From Planctomycetota bacterium (lineage in GTDB: Bacteria > Planctomycetota > Phycisphaerae > UBA1845): a stretch of 7,465 bases of DNA. Made by a program: the position numbers and the translations under genes. The DNA is taken from NCBI GenBank assembly GCA_022563615.1, contig JADFMZ010000150.1, forward strand, positions 1 through 7,465. Reading direction: 5' to 3'. This document shows, piece after piece, positions 6,455 through 7,465 of this stretch (within the stretch, counting starts at the first letter, position 1; each line of letters begins with the position of its first letter). A model generated the notes under the pieces. It searched no databases. It worked only from the letters and a program-made list of their open reading frames with translations, and had not been told where the DNA came from.

Positions 6455-6533
6455 GGAGGGCGAAGCTCCTGTTGAGCCGCCCGGTCCGCTTGGGCGTCGT
6501 CTGCGGAACGGTTCGCCAGGAGGCTCGCCCTCC
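6455..6533. repeat. REP-like long palindrome
   Basis: The left arm 6455-6478 and the reverse complement of the right arm 6510-6533 agree at about 19 of 24 positions, starting with GGAGGGCGA. A GC-rich centre of 31 bases separates them. One related arm occurs at 3558-3592. From memory, GGAGGGCGAGGCTCC-type sequences, readable as GEAPAEP peptides, recur between genes in planctomycete genomes; I could not verify this. The form suggests a REP/REPIN-type element moved by a transposase elsewhere in the genome. Confidence 0.65.
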
Positions 6534-6624
6534 CATAGCGGTCGCTAACCCGTCATTCGACGGCGAACAGTGCATTAGGCCTCTACGCCCCGGACGCAAA
6601 TGACCCGTTCTTCGCCCGCGCAGG

Positions 6625-6646
6625 GTGACACGCTGTTGTCACAGCG
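6625..6646. promoter_or_regulatory. Nested palindromes, candidate operator upstream of the LuxR-type gene
   Basis: Two perfect inverted repeats overlap: GTGACA (6625-6630) with TGTCAC (6637-6642), and CGCTGT (6631-6636) with ACAGCG (6641-6646). They are mutually exclusive as hairpins. The site lies about 150 bases before the LuxR-type start and 12 bases before a TTGACA box, a position suited to a dimeric activator. That the neighbouring protein binds here is a guess. Confidence 0.35.
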
Positions 6647-6657
6647 CGGCGCGCGTA

Positions 6658-6685
6658 TTGACATGCTTGGCGCGATGCCCATCCT
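6658..6685 (+). promoter_or_regulatory. Possible promoter of the LuxR-type gene
   Basis: TTGACA at 6658-6663 is a perfect -35 box. The best -10 at acceptable spacing is CATCCT at 6680-6685, 16 bases away, which matches only three of six consensus bases. The call rests on the -35 box and its position between the palindrome and the gene. Confidence 0.25.
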
Positions 6686-6779
6686 GGCAATTGCTGTAGT
6701 GTACTGATTGAGGCCTTCAAGTCGAACCACGTCGCCTCATTTGAGTACAAGGGTCGTACGCCAGGAGTGCCATCAAAGG

Positions 6780-6784
6780 GGAGG
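6780..6784 (+). promoter_or_regulatory. Shine-Dalgarno site of the LuxR-type gene
   Basis: GGAGG within a G-rich run lies nine bases before the ATG at 6794. It favours that start over the in-frame GTG at 6767, which would add nine residues and has only AGGAG immediately against it. Confidence 0.55.
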
Positions 6785-6793
6785 GGCCTGTCG

Positions 6794-7237
6794 ATGTCGA
6801 ACCAATCCAGTACCAACGGACGTATGGATGCCTTCAAGCGCAAGCCGGCGCGCTGTGCGCTCAGCGATGCAGCATGGCTCTGGATCTCGGCCGCCTTCAA
6901 TCTGACGCGGCGGGAACGACAGGTCGTGCAAGGCCTGTTTGAGGGTGATACGGAGGCGGACGTGGCGCGTAGGATGGGCATCTCCGTACACACAGCCCAC
7001 ACCTACCTAACGCGAGTTTTCCGAAAATTGGGCGTGCGCAACCGCACCGCGCTGCTGTTGCGGGTGTTCTCCCAATACCTTGCATTCGGGTCGCACCGAA
7101 GCGGCGATGGCGCTGAACGGTGGTCGGCCCTGCTTCCAGATCCGCTGGAGCGCACGATTCCGCGCAACAACAACTCCGTCGCAGCCAGGGGTCTGTTCAG
7201 GGCGGACGCCGTCCAAACCCGAATGGGACGCACTTGA
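6794..7237 (+). CDS. Small LuxR/GerE-type helix-turn-helix DNA-binding protein
   Basis: The product has 147 residues from the ATG at 6794. Residues about 35-93 form a GerE-type DNA-binding domain: FNLTRRERQVVQGLFEG, then VARRMGIS, then the recognition helix and closing motif HTAHTYLTRVFRKLGV (66-81). The conserved LTxRE and KLGV are present; the usual TVxxH is TAHTY. There is no receiver, autoinducer or PAS domain: the first 34 residues are short, basic and unlike any sensor, and the last 50 or so are low in predicted structure. It is thus an orphan regulator with no visible signal input, perhaps controlled by its own level or by a partner. Its stop codon overlaps a possible TTG start of the next frame (TTGA at 7234-7237), so it could be translated together with rsfS. 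Target genes are unknown. Confidence 0.88.
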   Translation: MSNQSSTNGRMDAFKRKPARCALSDAAWLWISAAFNLTRRERQVVQGLFEGDTEADVARRMGISVHTAHTYLTRVFRKLGVRNRTALLLRVFSQYLAFGSHRSGDGAERWSALLPDPLERTIPRNNNSVAARGLFRADAVQTRMGRT

Positions 7238-7255
7238 CCGCCGCGAACACTACGG

Positions 7256-7284
7256 TTGACCCGCCGGTTGATATCGGGTATCCT
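7256..7284 (+). promoter_or_regulatory. rsfS: Candidate sigma70-type promoter of rsfS
   Basis: TTGACC (7256-7261, five of six consensus bases) and TATCCT (7279-7284, four of six) are separated by exactly 17 bases. Transcription would start near 7291, at the GTG start codon itself, giving a leaderless message. If the gene is instead translated from the TTG at 7234, this pair would be internal and probably meaningless. Confidence 0.35.
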
Positions 7285-7290
7285 ACCGAT

Positions 7291-7465
7291 GTGTCTTCCC
7301 CCGATGCTCTTCAGTTTGGCATGGAACTGGCCCGGATCGCGTCCGACAATAAGTCGAGCGACGTCCTGGTTCTGGACCTTCGTGGGATCAGCCAAGTCAC
7401 GGACTTCACCGTAATCGCCACGGGAACGTCGAATCGGCAAATGCGGGCGGTGGTTGACGCAGCAA
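7291..7465 (+). CDS. rsfS: Ribosomal silencing factor RsfS (Iojap/DUF143 family), C-terminus outside window
   Basis: RsfS binds ribosomal protein uL14 on the 50S subunit and blocks subunit joining, lowering translation under poor nutrition. The first 58 residues are visible. They show the family pattern: an N-terminal helix (ALQFGMELARIASDNKSS), strand DVLVLDLRGIS (24-34), TDFTVIATGTS (37-47) and NRQMRAV (48-54). The full protein is usually 105-140 residues. The GTG at 7291 puts about 20 residues before the first strand, close to the family norm, but has only a weak GGG upstream. An in-frame TTG at 7234 would overlap the previous stop, with GGGA five bases before it, and add 19 residues without family likeness. 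The family call is firm; the start is not. Confidence 0.9.
   Translation, partial: MSSPDALQFGMELARIASDNKSSDVLVLDLRGISQVTDFTVIATGTSNRQMRAVVDAA

Larger units (their letters stand above)
6184..6793. other. Divergent intergenic region between the secreted-protein gene and the LuxR-type gene
   Basis: About 600 bases without a credible gene. It contains repeat copy C (6322-6415), the palindromic element (6455-6533), a nested palindrome (6625-6646) and a possible promoter (6658-6685). The stretches 6193-6321 and 6547-6624 show nothing I can name. A 121-residue frame at 6183-6548 runs through both repeats and shows no protein-like features. Confidence 0.6.

Noticed and set aside
3463..6533. A CRISPR array or tRNA in the intergenic repeats
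   Set aside because: The copies are over 1 kb apart, not regularly spaced, and separated by genes; no cloverleaf can be drawn from any intergenic stretch I examined.
6183..6548. A 121-codon plus-strand frame in the intergenic region
   Set aside because: It runs through the 93-nt repeat and the palindromic element; its peptide is simply the translation of those repeats.

Overview
The window looks like a chromosomal segment of a GC-rich planctomycete-type bacterium (Planctomycetota). This is an inference from gene style: a secreted trypsin-like protease with a PPC-type beta domain, a TatC with a large extra periplasmic loop, a secreted HEAT-plus-beta protein of a kind common in that phylum, and short GC-rich palindromes between genes. 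No rRNA or other taxonomic marker is present.

Layout, left to right. (1) Positions 1-2202, minus strand: a secreted lysyl-endopeptidase-like serine protease whose C-terminus lies outside the window. (2) 2203-2504: divergent intergenic region. (3) 2505-3464, plus: pyrD, class 1B dihydroorotate dehydrogenase. (4) 3465-3622: convergent intergenic region holding one copy of a 93-nt repeat and a GC-rich palindrome. (5) 3623-4663, minus: tatC. (6) 4664-4863: intergenic region with a second copy of the 93-nt repeat. (7) 4864-6183, minus: secreted protein of unknown function. (8) 6184-6793: divergent intergenic region with a third, more diverged repeat copy, a long palindromic element, and a nested palindrome close upstream of the next gene. 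(9) 6794-7237, plus: small LuxR-type HTH protein. (10) 7291-end, plus: start of rsfS, a ribosomal silencing factor.

The genes do not form one pathway. They are housekeeping genes (pyrD, tatC, rsfS) mixed with two exported proteins and a small regulator. tatC could serve export of Tat substrates; the protease signal peptide has a weak Tat-like twin arginine, but this link is speculative.

The least ordinary content is between the genes. Three copies of a roughly 93-nt non-coding repeat occur in 3 kb. In the copy at 4733-4826 the repeat carries a good intrinsic terminator facing the gene that ends at 4864. A second, palindromic family lies close to two of the copies. This suggests a dispersed element that can supply terminators. 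Within proteins, the protease keeps its catalytic triad and expected disulfide cysteines but has lost two residues that give lysyl endopeptidases their lysine specificity, and TatC has about 78 extra residues in its second periplasmic loop.
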